Positions 1 to 14,520 of a DNA stretch of 64,000 nucleotides are shown here, in pieces. Source of the stretch: Comamonadaceae bacterium (GTDB lineage: Bacteria > Pseudomonadota > Gammaproteobacteria > Burkholderiales > Rhodocyclaceae). The translations under genes and the position numbers were made by a program. The stretch's first letter is position 1, and the number at the start of each line of letters is the position of its first letter. The stretch covers positions 1 through 64,000 of the forward strand of contig JANLJE010000026.1 of the NCBI GenBank assembly GCA_029255645.1, written 5' to 3'. The notes beneath the pieces were generated by a model. The model had not been told where the DNA came from. It ran no database searches and saw only the letters and a list, made by a program, of their open reading frames with translations.

Positions 1-56
1 GATTCCTCCACCCGCAGCACCCGGTACTGCGGCAGGTTCAGGATGTTGGCGGGCAC
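1..56 (-). CDS. ISL3-like family transposase, N-terminal fragment (runs off left edge)
   Basis: Reverse strand from a GTG at 56 reads MPANILNLPQYRVLRVEES, resembling the N-terminus of ISL3-type transposases; only 18-19 codons visible. Confidence 0.5.
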   Translation of the reverse strand, partial: MPANILNLPQYRVLRVEE

Positions 57-59
57 AGG

Positions 60-314
60 TCACAGCCTCGTGATTCTGCTTGGGTCGGTGCCACAAGGCC
101 GGATCAGCAGCCAGACCTGCAACCGCCCATCAGATTCGCCGCGTGAGGCAAGATCAACGCCGAACGGCTTGACGATGGCGAACACGCCCGGCGCCATGCC
201 GTGGCATTGGTCGAACTTGGGTCGCTGTCCAATCGCTTCACGCAATTGGGTCAACAGGGGCTGCCGGTCCCGAGCCACCGGCTGCGCTGTGGTCATTGGC
301 GCGCTCTCTTTCAT
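60..314 (-). CDS. hypothetical protein, possibly truncated next to the IS-like sequence
   Basis: ORF MKESAPMTTAQPVARDRQPLL...; its ATG overlaps the stop of the upstream ORF (ATGA). Confidence 0.35.
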   Translation of the reverse strand: MKESAPMTTAQPVARDRQPLLTQLREAIGQRPKFDQCHGMAPGVFAIVKPFGVDLASRGESDGRLQVWLLIRPCGTDPSRITRL

Positions 315-703
315 GGCTCCATCCCATAGCCGCCCGACCGATCCGCATCCATATCGCACACCCGGTCGAAGATGACGGTTGCAAGGTGCGAGCAAGCGGC
401 TTTAGCCAACTGCCAGTCATGCCAGCGAGGATCAATGCCGTCGAGACTGCCAAGGATTTGCACGGGGCGCTGCACGCGAGCCGTTTTCCAGCCTGCGACC
501 GACTCAAGTTGCGCCAGCACTTCATCGAAGCGCTGGCGCAGATCGGTCAGTACATGGTCGGCGTCGCGTGAGAAGCGATGCCCGGCATGGATTGCGGAGG
601 CGGTTTCGCCGACCAGCACGGCATCCGGCAGGATGCGCTGGAGCCGTGCGGCCGAGGACAGGACGAGTTCCCAGTCAGGCAGCGGTGCGGTGTTCTTCGA
701 CAT
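311..703 (-). CDS. AbiEii/nucleotidyltransferase-like toxin protein, short or truncated
   Basis: MSKNTAPLPDWELVLSSAARLQRILPDAVLVGETASAIHAGHRFSRDADHVLTDLRQRFDEVL...ILGSLDGI resembles the N-terminal part of AbiEii-like nucleotidyltransferases; expected C-terminal half absent. Confidence 0.5.
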   Translation of the reverse strand: MSKNTAPLPDWELVLSSAARLQRILPDAVLVGETASAIHAGHRFSRDADHVLTDLRQRFDEVLAQLESVAGWKTARVQRPVQILGSLDGIDPRWHDWQLAKAACSHLATVIFDRVCDMDADRSGGYGMEP

Positions 704-902
704 AGTGCATCCAGAAGTGATGGCGTTGAGCGTAGGGATCAAAGACGTAAGGACGGCAAACGCGCTCCACCTTGTCCAGCAGAGTGCGGTCGGACAAAGC
801 AGCCCGGCGCAGTTCAGCCCACTCTCGCCACCGACCGCGTGAGATCACGTCGTCGATGGCGGCGAGGGTGAAGCGCTGATGGTTGAGGTGGCGATGAAGC
901 AT
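675..902 (-). CDS. small antitoxin-like partner protein
   Basis: MLHRHLNHQRFTLAAIDDVISRGRWREWAELRRAAL...DPYAQRHHFW; immediately upstream of and overlapping the AbiEii-like ORF. Confidence 0.5.
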   Translation of the reverse strand: MLHRHLNHQRFTLAAIDDVISRGRWREWAELRRAALSDRTLLDKVERVCRPYVFDPYAQRHHFWMHYVEEHRTAA

Positions 903-1044
903 GGTCAACAACACACTTTTACGATGATTTCCGGGTGAATGTTACGCGAACGGGGAGGCAAAACAACACAAGGCAAAGCAACACGATTTTGCGATTATTG
1001 CTTGCCTGCGCCTTGCGTTCGCTACAGGCTTGCCCAACCCACTT

Positions 1045-1524
1045 TCACGAATACTCGCAAAAGTCAGCCCGATTCAAGGGCCCTGCATGGCTCTGCCAGT
1101 CGGAGGGACAATGCTGCAGTTGCTGCCGTTCGTGACGAAACGAGCGCAGCTCGCCCTCCCGCCAGAAGAGCGGCGCCCGCCCCAGGAATCCAGCATCACC
1201 TTCCTGATAACGCACGCATTGGCCGGGCTTGAGCACTTCCGGCCGGGGCGCCGCAAGACCAAGCGCCGGTTGCATGCGCCCCGGCGACGCCGCATCCGCA
1301 TCCGCATCTCCGGCTTCATCTGCCGCTTCATCTGCCGCTTCATCTGCCGCTACGTCTGCCATGAGCACGCCAGAAGACAGCGGAAGTGCCAGCAAACCTG
1401 CGACGCCCAGAACACGCATCAGCAGCACGGCTTTCTCAGGGCGGCTGAGAGCGGCACCCTTGTCACGATCCGCCCGGCAAAAGGACGGGGTGGGCAGTAC
1501 GGCCAGGGTGAACCCGGTCGCCAT
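1045..1524 (-). CDS. hypothetical secreted protein with (ADEA)n repeat
   Basis: ORF directly downstream of glmU; internal hydrophobic segment (MRVLGVAGLLALPLSSGVLM) then ADEAADEAADEA and a conserved-looking Cys-containing C-terminus. Confidence 0.5.
   Translation of the reverse strand: MATGFTLAVLPTPSFCRADRDKGAALSRPEKAVLLMRVLGVAGLLALPLSSGVLMADVAADEAADEAADEAGDADADAASPGRMQPALGLAAPRPEVLKPGQCVRYQEGDAGFLGRAPLFWREGELRSFRHERQQLQHCPSDWQSHAGPLNRADFCEYS
1315..1350. repeat. 12-bp tandem repeat (ttcatctgccgc x3 plus a degenerate copy)
   Basis: Direct reading: three perfect consecutive units. Confidence 0.95.
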
Positions 1525-1527
1525 GAA

Positions 1528-2892
1528 TCACCCTTTTTTCTTTTCCGGGCGTTTCCAGTTGAGCAGACTGGTCTGGCGGACGCGGGAAACGGTGAGGGCG
1601 TTCGGGGGAGCATCCCGGGTCAAGGTAGTGCCGGCTCCCAGCGTGGCCCCTTGACCCACCCGGACCGGCGCCACGAGCTGAGTGTCGGAGCCGATGAAGA
1701 CATCATCCTCGATCACGGTCCTGAACTTGTTGGCCCCATCGTAATTACAGGTAATGGTGCCCGCACCGATATTCACCCGGGCGCCCACATCGGCATCGCC
1801 GACATAGGCCAGGTGATTTGCCTTCGAACCAGGACCGATCTGGCTGTTCTTCACTTCCACGAAATTGCCCACATGAACGCCCGCTGCCAGGCTTGTTCCG
1901 GGACGCAGGCGGGCATAGGGACCGACCACAGCATCGGGGCCCACCTGAGCCTTGTCGATGTGGGTAAACGCAGCAATGCGGGCGCCCGCCGCAATATCGG
2001 CTTCGCGAATGACGCAGTAAGGGCCGATTTCCACCGCCTCGGCCAGGCGTACATGCCCCTCGAAAATGCAGCCCACATCGATGCTCACATCCCGGCCGCA
2101 CTCCAGTGTGCCGCGCACATCGATCCGGTCCGGGTCTGCCAGACGCACTCCCTGGTTCATCAGGGCTACCGCCTGGCGCTGCTGATAAATGCGCTCCAGT
2201 TCCGCCAATTGCGCCTTGTTGTTGATGCCTTGAACCTCCCAGGCGCCCTCGGGGTGAGCGCTACGCACCGGCACGCCTGCCGTTACCGCCCGGGCCACCA
2301 CATCGGTCAGGTAATACTCGCCCTGGGCATTGTCGTTGGAAAGACGGGTAAGCCATTCAGCCAGGCGCCCGCCCGGCAGCACCATGATGCCGGTATTGAC
2401 TTCATCGATGGCGCGCTGTCCGGGCGTGGCATCCTTTTCTTCGACGATGCCCAGCACGCCGCCCGTGGCCTCCCGCACGATCCGGCCATAGCCTTGGGGA
2501 TTTGCCAGCCGCACCGTCAGCAAACCCAGACCGTCCGCCGCCTGATGCAGCAGATGTTGCAAGGTGGAGGCCTGCACCAAGGGGACATCTCCATACAACA
2601 CCAGCGTTGGCAGCCTCTCATCGATGAATGGCAGCGCCTGGGCCAGGGCATGGCCGGTTCCTAGTTGCGGCGACTGCAGCGCCCAGGCCAGGCCTGCTGC
2701 ATCGATGCTCTGGCGCACGACCTCACCCCCGTGACCGTACACCACGACCAGGTTTTCCGGTTGCAGTTGCCGGGCCGTGTCCACCACATGTCGCAGCAGG
2801 GCCTTGCCGGCCAGGGGATGCAGCACCTTGGGAAGATTGGAATACATCCGCTTGCCCTGACCGGCGGCCAGGATGACCACATTCAAAGGCAT
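1528..2892 (-). CDS. glmU: bifunctional UDP-GlcNAc pyrophosphorylase / glucosamine-1-phosphate N-acetyltransferase
   Basis: [34 protein letters not shown]-terminus plus left-handed beta-helix acyltransferase C-terminus. Confidence 0.97.
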   Translation of the reverse strand: MPLNVVILAAGQGKRMYSNLPKVLHPLAGKALLRHVVDTARQLQPENLVVVYGHGGEVVRQSIDAAGLAWALQSPQLGTGHALAQALPFIDERLPTLVLYGDVPLVQASTLQHLLHQAADGLGLLTVRLANPQGYGRIVREATGGVLGIVEEKDATPGQRAIDEVNTGIMVLPGGRLAEWLTRLSNDNAQGEYYLTDVVARAVTAGVPVRSAHPEGAWEVQGINNKAQLAELERIYQQRQAVALMNQGVRLADPDRIDVRGTLECGRDVSIDVGCIFEGHVRLAEAVEIGPYCVIREADIAAGARIAAFTHIDKAQVGPDAVVGPYARLRPGTSLAAGVHVGNFVEVKNSQIGPGSKANHLAYVGDADVGARVNIGAGTITCNYDGANKFRTVIEDDVFIGSDTQLVAPVRVGQGATLGAGTTLTRDAPPNALTVSRVRQTSLLNWKRPEKKKG

Positions 2893-2908
2893 TGCTTGCT
2901 CTCCTGGT

Positions 2909-3664
2909 TCAGGCAATTTTCTTGCCGTCGTCCTGCCCGGTCAGGACATCGGTGAGAACCTGCCTTCCCCGGCTTGAAATGACCCAATGCAGCACATTCT
3001 TGTCATTGATGCGAGTGTCGATCAGGCCCACATTCTTGAGCACGGCCAGGCGCTGACTGATCAGCTCCCGACCCAGGGAGGTTTTTTCGGTCAGGGCCGC
3101 CAGGTTGCCATAGACATAGCTTTCATCGGCCAGGGCCCGCAGGATTTCCACGTCGTTGTAGGTCACCACCTCGCGCGGTTCCGTTCTGGGCTCGGGCTTT
3201 TCCTGGGGGACTTCGATCGGCATCGGCGCGACGGGTAAGGCTTCGAGCTTCTGCCGCAAGGTTTCCTGCTCGCGGCGGAGTTGCTCCAGCTCGCGCCGCA
3301 ACGGTTCTAGCTGCTGCTGATAAAGTGCGACCGGGTTTTCAAAGATGCGCCGGGCGGCCACCACATAGATCAGACAGAAAGCGGCAAAGACATACAACTC
3401 CCCGGGCCGGGTCCGGGCGCCTTCGAGCAGATTGCTGGACAGCATGTTGAGTAGCAGCGGGGCGGTGAGCGCCGTGACCACCCCGAACACGAGGTAGCGG
3501 CGCCAATCCTGACGTCCGGCGAGGCTGCCCTGGCGTTCTGCCAGGTAATGGTTGGCCAGCCCGCCCAGCACCCCGGCAATCATCATGACCATGAGCGCCA
3601 GCAGCAAATGGCTATCAAACTCCCCCAGGGTGGATGTCACCTGCAAGGATTGTTGTAGATTCAA
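2909..3664 (-). CDS. membrane protein with coiled coil and C-terminal winged-helix-like domain (YEATS-associated-helix-like)
   Basis: Hydrophobic helices in the first ~100 aa, coiled coil [25 protein letters not shown], then [51 protein letters not shown] (wHTH-like). Confidence 0.55.
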   Translation of the reverse strand: MNLQQSLQVTSTLGEFDSHLLLALMVMMIAGVLGGLANHYLAERQGSLAGRQDWRRYLVFGVVTALTAPLLLNMLSSNLLEGARTRPGELYVFAAFCLIYVVAARRIFENPVALYQQQLEPLRRELEQLRREQETLRQKLEALPVAPMPIEVPQEKPEPRTEPREVVTYNDVEILRALADESYVYGNLAALTEKTSLGRELISQRLAVLKNVGLIDTRINDKNVLHWVISSRGRQVLTDVLTGQDDGKKIA

Positions 3665-3721
3665 TGTATCACCCTCCCGTTATTGACCGCGAATATGCCA
3701 CAAGCGGCGCTTATCCCAAAG

Positions 3722-3760
3722 AAAAACCCCGTCTCGTCCGCGCGGACCCGACGGGGTTTT
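3722..3760 (-). terminator. intrinsic terminator-like hairpin downstream of gltD
   Basis: aaaaaccccgtc...gacggggtttt long inverted repeat with A/T tracts. Confidence 0.75.
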
Positions 3761-3777
3761 CGATGGGGTGGGGTACA

Positions 3778-5247
3778 TCAGCGGGGCAGAACGGAAGACC
3801 CCATCAGGAATTCGTCCACCGCCTTGGCGCACTGGCGGCCCTCACGAATGGCCCAGACCACCAGGGACTGGCCCCGGCGCACATCACCCGCTGCATAAAT
3901 GCCGGGCACGCTGGTCTGATAGCAAGCCTCGCCATCGGTGCTGGCCTTGACGTTGTTGCGGGCATCTTTTTCCACGCCGAAGGCATCGAGCAGGCTGCCG
4001 ACGGGATTGACGAAACCCATGGCCAAAAAGGCGAAGTCACAAGGCAGTTCGAACCCGGAACCGGGCACTTCTTGCATCTTGCCGTCCTTCCATTCGACGC
4101 GCACGGCCTTCAAGGCCTTGACCCTGCCCTGGGCATCGCCGATGAATTCCTTGGTGGCTACCGAGAATTCGCGGCGGGTATCGCCTTCCTTGTGGGAGGA
4201 GGAAGTGCGCATCTTGAGCGGCCAGTAGGGCCAGGTCAGGGCCTTGTCTTCCTGTTCGGGGGGGGCGGGCATCAGTTCGAACTGGGTCACGGAAGCGGCA
4301 CCGTGGCGGTAGCTGGTGCCGACGCAGTCGGAGCCGGTGTCGCCGCCGCCGATCACCACCACATGCTTGCCCTTGACATTGATGGGGTTCTTGATGCCTT
4401 GCTGGACTTCCTTGTTCTGGGGAATCAGGAATTCCAGGGCAAAGTGCACGCCCTTCAGGTTGCGGCCGGGAACGGGCAGGTCGCGCGGGACTTCGGAACC
4501 TGCGGCCAGGATCACCGCATCGAATTCCTGCTGCAACTGCCCGGCGGCAACGGTCTCGGTGGCGTCATTGTTGATGCCGGCCGGCAGCTTGCCATCGCCG
4601 ACGATGACCCGGGTCCGGAACACCACGCCTTCGGCTTGCATCTGGGCGACGCGGCGGTCGATCACTGCCTTGTCGAGCTTGAAGTCGGGGATGCCGAAAC
4701 CGAGCAGGCCGCCGATGCGGCTCGATTTTTCGAACACGGTCACGGCATGGCCCACCCGGGCGAGTTGCTGGGCGGCGGCCAGTCCGGCAGGGCCGGAACC
4801 AACGACGGCGACCTTCTTGCCGGTCTTGGCGGCGGCGACCTGGGGCTTGACCCAGCCCATTTCCCAGCCCTTGTCGATGATGGCGTGCTCGATGGACTTG
4901 ATGCCCACGGGCGCAGCGTTGATGCCCAGGGTACAGGCCGCCTCGCAGGGGGCCGGACAGATGCGGCCGGTCACGTCGGGGAAATTGTTGGTCGAATGCA
5001 GCACGTCCAGGGCCTGCTGCCAGTTGTCGCGATAAACCAGGTCATTCCAGTCGGGAATGATGTTGTTGACCGGGCAGCCATTGCTGCAAAAAGGAATGCC
5101 GCAATCCATGCAACGGGCGGCCTGAACCTTGGCATCCTCGTCCGACAGGGTGAGGACGAATTCCTTGTAGTGGGTCAGGCGCTCCTCGACCGGCGCGTAG
5201 GCTTCTTCGCGACGGTCGAATTCGAGAAATCCAGTCGGCTTGCCCAT
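3778..5247 (-). CDS. gltD: glutamate synthase small subunit
   Basis: [30 protein letters not shown], Fe-S cysteines, FAD/NADPH motifs [14 protein letters not shown] and [15 protein letters not shown]. Confidence 0.97.
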   Translation of the reverse strand: MGKPTGFLEFDRREEAYAPVEERLTHYKEFVLTLSDEDAKVQAARCMDCGIPFCSNGCPVNNIIPDWNDLVYRDNWQQALDVLHSTNNFPDVTGRICPAPCEAACTLGINAAPVGIKSIEHAIIDKGWEMGWVKPQVAAAKTGKKVAVVGSGPAGLAAAQQLARVGHAVTVFEKSSRIGGLLGFGIPDFKLDKAVIDRRVAQMQAEGVVFRTRVIVGDGKLPAGINNDATETVAAGQLQQEFDAVILAAGSEVPRDLPVPGRNLKGVHFALEFLIPQNKEVQQGIKNPINVKGKHVVVIGGGDTGSDCVGTSYRHGAASVTQFELMPAPPEQEDKALTWPYWPLKMRTSSSHKEGDTRREFSVATKEFIGDAQGRVKALKAVRVEWKDGKMQEVPGSGFELPCDFAFLAMGFVNPVGSLLDAFGVEKDARNNVKASTDGEACYQTSVPGIYAAGDVRRGQSLVVWAIREGRQCAKAVDEFLMGSSVLPR

Positions 5248-5248
5248 G

Positions 5249-9904
<4,656 letters not shown>

Positions 9905-9931
9905 CCTCGCGCGCCTATCGTATCAATACGC

Positions 9932-9954
9932 AAAAAAAAGCCGGGGCACCGGCT
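9932..9954 (-). terminator. intrinsic terminator downstream of aroKB, upstream of gltB
   Basis: On minus strand AGCCGG-TGCC-CCGGCT followed by T8. Confidence 0.75.
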
Positions 9955-10063
9955 CGCGAAATTCAGGGAAAGCGGCGAAATATAACGCCAAAGCGCTCAC
10001 TTTTCAATAATCCGCAACAGACGGCTTGCCATCGGAAACGACGTTGCGCTCCGGCACCATGCC

Positions 10064-10118
10064 GGCCCTATCACGGCCCTATCACGGCCCTATCACGGCC
10101 CTGTCACGGCCCTGTCAC
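10064..10118. repeat. 11-bp tandem repeat, five units (ggccct[a/g]tcac)
   Basis: Direct reading: 3x ggccctatcac then 2x ggccctgtcac, then a degenerate ggctcaggcac. Confidence 0.97.
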
Positions 10119-10121
10119 GGC

Positions 10122-11204
10122 TCAGGCACAACAAGATTCAATCGTGGCACGCACCTGACGCTCGTCAGCCTTGTCACTGACCACCGCTTTGCCGATTGCC
10201 TCCAGCAACACCAGACGCAGCTTGCCCTCCTGCACCTTCTTGTCGTGCCGCATCAATTCCATATACCTTGCCGCTCCCAATTCCGGACCCCGGACCGGCA
10301 ATCCTGCCGCGGCAAGAAGGGTTTCGACGCGCTCTACCTCCGCCGCGCTCAAGTAGCCCAGCAGGGCCGAAAGATGCGCCGCCATGACGGTGCCGGCGGC
10401 CACCGCCTCCCCATGCAGCCATTTTCCATACCCCAATCCGGCTTCAATCGCGTGCCCAAAAGTATGACCCAGATTGAGCAAGGCCCGCTCGCCCTGCTCC
10501 CGCTCATCGGCCACCACCACCTCTGCCTTGTGGGCGCAGGAGCGATACACCGCTTCTTCGAGCAAACTCTCGTCGCGGGCCATGAGGCCGGGCATGTGCG
10601 CTTCCAGCCAGTCTAGAAATTCCGCATCGCGGATCAGGCCATACTTGATCACCTCGGCCAGCCCCGCATGCAGTTCCCGTTCCGGCAGCGTCTCCAGGGT
10701 GCCGATGTCGGCCAGCACCAGGCGCGGCTGGTAAAACGCACCGATCATGTTCTTGCCCAGCGGATGATTGATGGCGGTCTTGCCCCCCACGGAAGAATCC
10801 ACCTGAGCCAGCAGGGTGGTGGGCATCTGGATGAAGGGCATGCCGCGCTGGTAACAGGCCGCGGCAAAGCCGCCCATGTCGCCAATCACCCCGCCGCCCA
10901 GGGCGATCAGCGTCGTACCCCGCTCGCAATGCGCCTCCAGCAGCGCGTCAAAAATGAGGTTCAGGGTCTGCCATTCTTTGTAGACCTCGCCATCGGGCAG
11001 CACGATTTCCAGGGGCTGAATATCGAGGCGGGCCAGCGTCGCGCGCAGGCGCGCCAGGTACAAGGGCGCCACGGTCGTGTTGCTGACGACCGCTACGGAA
11101 CGGCCGCGCAGATGAGGGGCCAGCAATTCGGGCTGACACAGCACGCCCCGGCCGATATGAATGGGATAAGCACGCTCGGCGAGGTTGACGTTCAAAGTAC
11201 GCAT
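10122..11204 (-). CDS. aroB: 3-dehydroquinate synthase
   Basis: [58 protein letters not shown] signature. Confidence 0.97.
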   Translation of the reverse strand: MRTLNVNLAERAYPIHIGRGVLCQPELLAPHLRGRSVAVVSNTTVAPLYLARLRATLARLDIQPLEIVLPDGEVYKEWQTLNLIFDALLEAHCERGTTLIALGGGVIGDMGGFAAACYQRGMPFIQMPTTLLAQVDSSVGGKTAINHPLGKNMIGAFYQPRLVLADIGTLETLPERELHAGLAEVIKYGLIRDAEFLDWLEAHMPGLMARDESLLEEAVYRSCAHKAEVVVADEREQGERALLNLGHTFGHAIEAGLGYGKWLHGEAVAAGTVMAAHLSALLGYLSAAEVERVETLLAAAGLPVRGPELGAARYMELMRHDKKVQEGKLRLVLLEAIGKAVVSDKADERQVRATIESCCA

Positions 11205-11719
11205 TGTTTCTGATATTCCTTGACCAGCAACTGAGTGATGGCAGAAGGGGGCAGGCGGCCACCATTGACGATGAAATGAGCGGTTTCCCGATAGAGCGGA
11301 TCACGCAGGGCATACAGCGATTCAAGCTTGGCGAGCGGATCTTCGACCTGCAGCAGCGGCCGGTTGCGATCATGACGAGTGCGGTTCCAAAGCTGCAGCG
11401 GCGGCACATTCAGGTAAACCACCCAGCCATTGTCACGCAGGGCCTGGCGGTTTTCCGGGGCCAGGATGGCGCCGCCGCCGGTAGCCAGCACCACCGGCCC
11501 CTCGTGCACCAGTTCGCCAATTACCTGCACTTCACGGCGACGAAATCCGGCTTCGCCCTCGATTTCAAAGATGGTGGGAATGCCCACTCCGGTGCGGGCT
11601 TCGATTTCGTGATCGGAATCCAGGAAGGGCCGCCCCAGGCGCCGCGCCAGCTGGCGGCCGACCGTGGTCTTGCCGCAGCCCATGAGGCCGACAAGATAGA
11701 TATTCTGCTCCATGTCCAT
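11192..11719 (-). CDS. aroK: shikimate kinase
   Basis: [38 protein letters not shown]; overlaps aroB. Confidence 0.96.
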   Translation of the reverse strand: MDMEQNIYLVGLMGCGKTTVGRQLARRLGRPFLDSDHEIEARTGVGIPTIFEIEGEAGFRRREVQVIGELVHEGPVVLATGGGAILAPENRQALRDNGWVVYLNVPPLQLWNRTRHDRNRPLLQVEDPLAKLESLYALRDPLYRETAHFIVNGGRLPPSAITQLLVKEYQKQCVL

Positions 11720-11768
11720 GGCCGGCATTCTAGCGGAGGGCGGCCCTCGCTTCACCTGTTTCCCAATG

Positions 11769-11794
11769 AAAAGAGGCCGTCGCCGGCCTCTTTT
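11769..11794 (-). terminator. intrinsic terminator-like hairpin downstream of pilQ
   Basis: aaaagaggccg-tcgc-cggcctctttt perfect 11-bp stem. Confidence 0.8.
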
Positions 11795-11812
11795 CCGGGG
11801 GTCCAGGAAGGC

Positions 11813-13969
11813 TCAGCGAATTGCGACGGTCTCGCTGACGATGCGCGGGGTGATGAAGATCAGCAACTCGGTTTTCTCGTTTTGCCGGGACGTGTTCTTG
11901 AAGGCAAAACCAATCACCGGCAGATCTCCCAGCAAGGGCACCTTATTGACGTCATCCCGGGTCTTGATCTCATAGATGCCGCCGATCACGATGGTGCCGC
12001 CGTTATCCACCAGCACATCGGTTTCCACCTTTTTGGTTTCAATGGTCGCCCCCCAGCGGGTTTCCGCCCCGATAGCGTCCTTGTTGATCTTGAGCCGCAT
12101 CGACACCTTGCCGTCCGGGGTGATGTGCGGCGTCACCTCCAGGGCCAGGACCGCTTTTTTATAGACGACACTCGTGGAACCCGAACTGGAAGCTTCGAGA
12201 TAAGGCACCTCGACCCCTTGTTCGATCCGGGCCTTGGTCTGATCCGAGGTCAGCACCCGGGGGCTGGAAACGATCTTGCCCTTCAGGTCCGCTTCGAGCG
12301 CGGAAATCTCCAGATTCAGGAACTTGGTCTTGGCCGCATTGAAAAGCGTGAAGGAAAACTCGGTCGGGCTCACCCCTTGATATCCCGTCGCAGGCAGATT
12401 GACCTGGTTCAGGTTATTGATCAGCGGCGTGGGTTGCAAAGTGTATTCAGGGCCGATCCACTGCATCTGGCCCTTCTCGAGCCAACCTTGAGCGTATTGC
12501 TGCTTGATGTAGGCATCGCCTGCAATCAATTGATTCTGCCCGCCCCAGTTGCCATAGCGGTCCTTGCCCAGGATCCCGAGCCGGGCCCCCAGGTTTCTTG
12601 CAAACTGGTCCGTCGCCTCGACAATCCGGGCCTCGATCATCACCTGCCTGACGGCAATATCGACCTGCGCAATCACCTTGCGCACCTCCTCGAGCCGGAA
12701 GGGCACATCCTGAACGAACAAGAGATTGGTTCTTTCATCAAACACGGCACTGCCGCGCTTGGACAACATGCGTTGATCCTTGGAGGTCAGCAACTCCTGC
12801 AGTTGCTTGGCTTTCTGATAGTTGATCTGAAAACTTTCCGTGCGCAGCGGCTCCAGGTCCTCGGTCTGCTGCTTGGACTCGAACTCCAGCTTTTCCCGGG
12901 TAGCAATTTCATCACGCGGCGCAATCAGGATCACATTACCGTTCTTGCGCATGTCCAGCCCTTTTTGCTGGAAGATGATGTCGATCACCTGGTCGGCAGG
13001 CACATCCTTCAATACCAGTGTGGTGGTTCCGGTCACCGTCTCACTGATGACGGCATTCAGCCCCAGTTCTTCCGCCATCAGGCGCAGCAGGGCGCGCACA
13101 TCGCCATTCTGGTAATTGATGCTGATACGCGGACCCTGATAGCCAATCTTGGTGCCCTGTACCAGCTTGTTCGGGTCTTCCACGATCGGCTTGACTTCCA
13201 CCACGAACTGATTTTCCGCCTGGTAGGCGTTGTATTCCCACAGCCCCTTCGGGGTAATGGTCATGTGCACGCTATCGCCTTTTTTCTCGGTCATGATCTG
13301 CGTGACGGGCGTCGCAAAATCGGTGACGTCCAGTTTACGCTGCAGATTCTGCGGCAGATCCGTTTTCAGGAAGTCAACCACCAGATCCTTGCCTTGCTGG
13401 CGAATGTCGATACCGGTGCCCGCATCGGCCAGGTCCACCATGATCCGGCCTTCGCCATCCTTGCCGCGACGGAACGCAATGTCACGCACCGCATGCCGGG
13501 CGTCGGGCCTGGCTTCGCGCACGAAATGTTCCACGCGTGCGCCGTCGCTGGTGGTGGCCTCCAGCGGCGAGAGCGTGACGAGAACGGAATTGCCATCGAT
13601 CCGGGTGGTATAGCTGAGGTTGCGTACCAGATTCAGCACGACACGGGTTCTTTCGCCAACCTGCACCACATCCAGGCGGGTCAGATCGCCCTCATTGACC
13701 GTATGGCTGTTTTTACCCAGGGCATTGCCTACCCCGATGAAATCAAAAGCCAGGCGCGAGGGATTGGCAATGCTGAAACCCACCGGCGGGTTGGCCAGCG
13801 GTTCTTTCAGGTCGAACTTGACCAGAATATTCCCCCCTTGCTGCGCGACGTGAAAAGCCTGAATCGCATTGGCCGGCGACGACGGCTCGGCCGCCTGGAG
13901 GGTGATAATCGGAAGCATGCCGAACATCAGGCCTGCCAGCATACACTTCATACGATTCAGCATTTTCAC
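11813..13969 (-). CDS. pilQ: type IV pilus secretin
   Basis: AMIN, STN and secretin domains; KVPLLGDLPVIGFAFKNTSRQNEKTELLIFITPRIV; operon with pilMNOP. Confidence 0.95.
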   Translation of the reverse strand: MKMLNRMKCMLAGLMFGMLPIITLQAAEPSSPANAIQAFHVAQQGGNILVKFDLKEPLANPPVGFSIANPSRLAFDFIGVGNALGKNSHTVNEGDLTRLDVVQVGERTRVVLNLVRNLSYTTRIDGNSVLVTLSPLEATTSDGARVEHFVREARPDARHAVRDIAFRRGKDGEGRIMVDLADAGTGIDIRQQGKDLVVDFLKTDLPQNLQRKLDVTDFATPVTQIMTEKKGDSVHMTITPKGLWEYNAYQAENQFVVEVKPIVEDPNKLVQGTKIGYQGPRISINYQNGDVRALLRLMAEELGLNAVISETVTGTTTLVLKDVPADQVIDIIFQQKGLDMRKNGNVILIAPRDEIATREKLEFESKQQTEDLEPLRTESFQINYQKAKQLQELLTSKDQRMLSKRGSAVFDERTNLLFVQDVPFRLEEVRKVIAQVDIAVRQVMIEARIVEATDQFARNLGARLGILGKDRYGNWGGQNQLIAGDAYIKQQYAQGWLEKGQMQWIGPEYTLQPTPLINNLNQVNLPATGYQGVSPTEFSFTLFNAAKTKFLNLEISALEADLKGKIVSSPRVLTSDQTKARIEQGVEVPYLEASSSGSTSVVYKKAVLALEVTPHITPDGKVSMRLKINKDAIGAETRWGATIETKKVETDVLVDNGGTIVIGGIYEIKTRDDVNKVPLLGDLPVIGFAFKNTSRQNEKTELLIFITPRIVSETVAIR

Positions 13970-14520
13970 TTTATTTCCTCCTGGGCCTGTAGTTGCAGCA
14001 CATTCATGCGCTCAGACCAATCGCCCGTTGAATCCTCAACGACTTCCTTGATTTCCACGGCCTGATCCGTGATCTTCACGACCACCCCAAAATCCAGACC
14101 GATGTAATCCCCCTCCTTCACCTGCTTCACCAGTTGATCGACTTGAATCGCGGCCATGGGAGTATTGTTGATGTTCATGAAGCCGATCATTTTCATGGAT
14201 TCGATCGGGTATTTTTCCATCACGCTGTTACGCGCTTCACGCGCTTCAAAATCCGGCTCGAACCGACTCCCCTGACCTGCCCCGCGCCGTCCCCGTTTCT
14301 CGGGCTCAATCTTGCTGCTGCTGAACGGGTCCACCATGTTTTCAACGGTATAAGGAACCGGCTCGTAGGGCTTGATCTGGGGCAGCGGCGGGATTTTCCC
14401 GCGCAAATCCTTCGAGGCTTCGGCCATCCAGGTCTGCAGATCTTCATGTTCGCCACCGCCACATCCGGCCAGCAGCAATGTCAATGTGATTGCAGAAGCA
14501 TAAAGCGAGGATCGCATCAC
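13966..14520 (-). CDS. pilP: type IV pilus assembly lipoprotein
   Basis: Lipobox LLLAGCGG; VDPFSSSKIEPEK...; operon position. Confidence 0.93.
   Translation of the reverse strand: MMRSSLYASAITLTLLLAGCGGGEHEDLQTWMAEASKDLRGKIPPLPQIKPYEPVPYTVENMVDPFSSSKIEPEKRGRRGAGQGSRFEPDFEAREARNSVMEKYPIESMKMIGFMNINNTPMAAIQVDQLVKQVKEGDYIGLDFGVVVKITDQAVEIKEVVEDSTGDWSERMNVLQLQAQEEIK

Noticed and set aside
10064-10118. Possible CRISPR array
   Set aside because: Units are 11 bp directly abutting with no spacers, and no cas genes nearby
11204-14065. 953-aa plus-strand ORF
   Set aside because: Antisense to aroK/pilQ/pilP; H/Q/R-rich translation typical of shadow frames in GC-rich DNA
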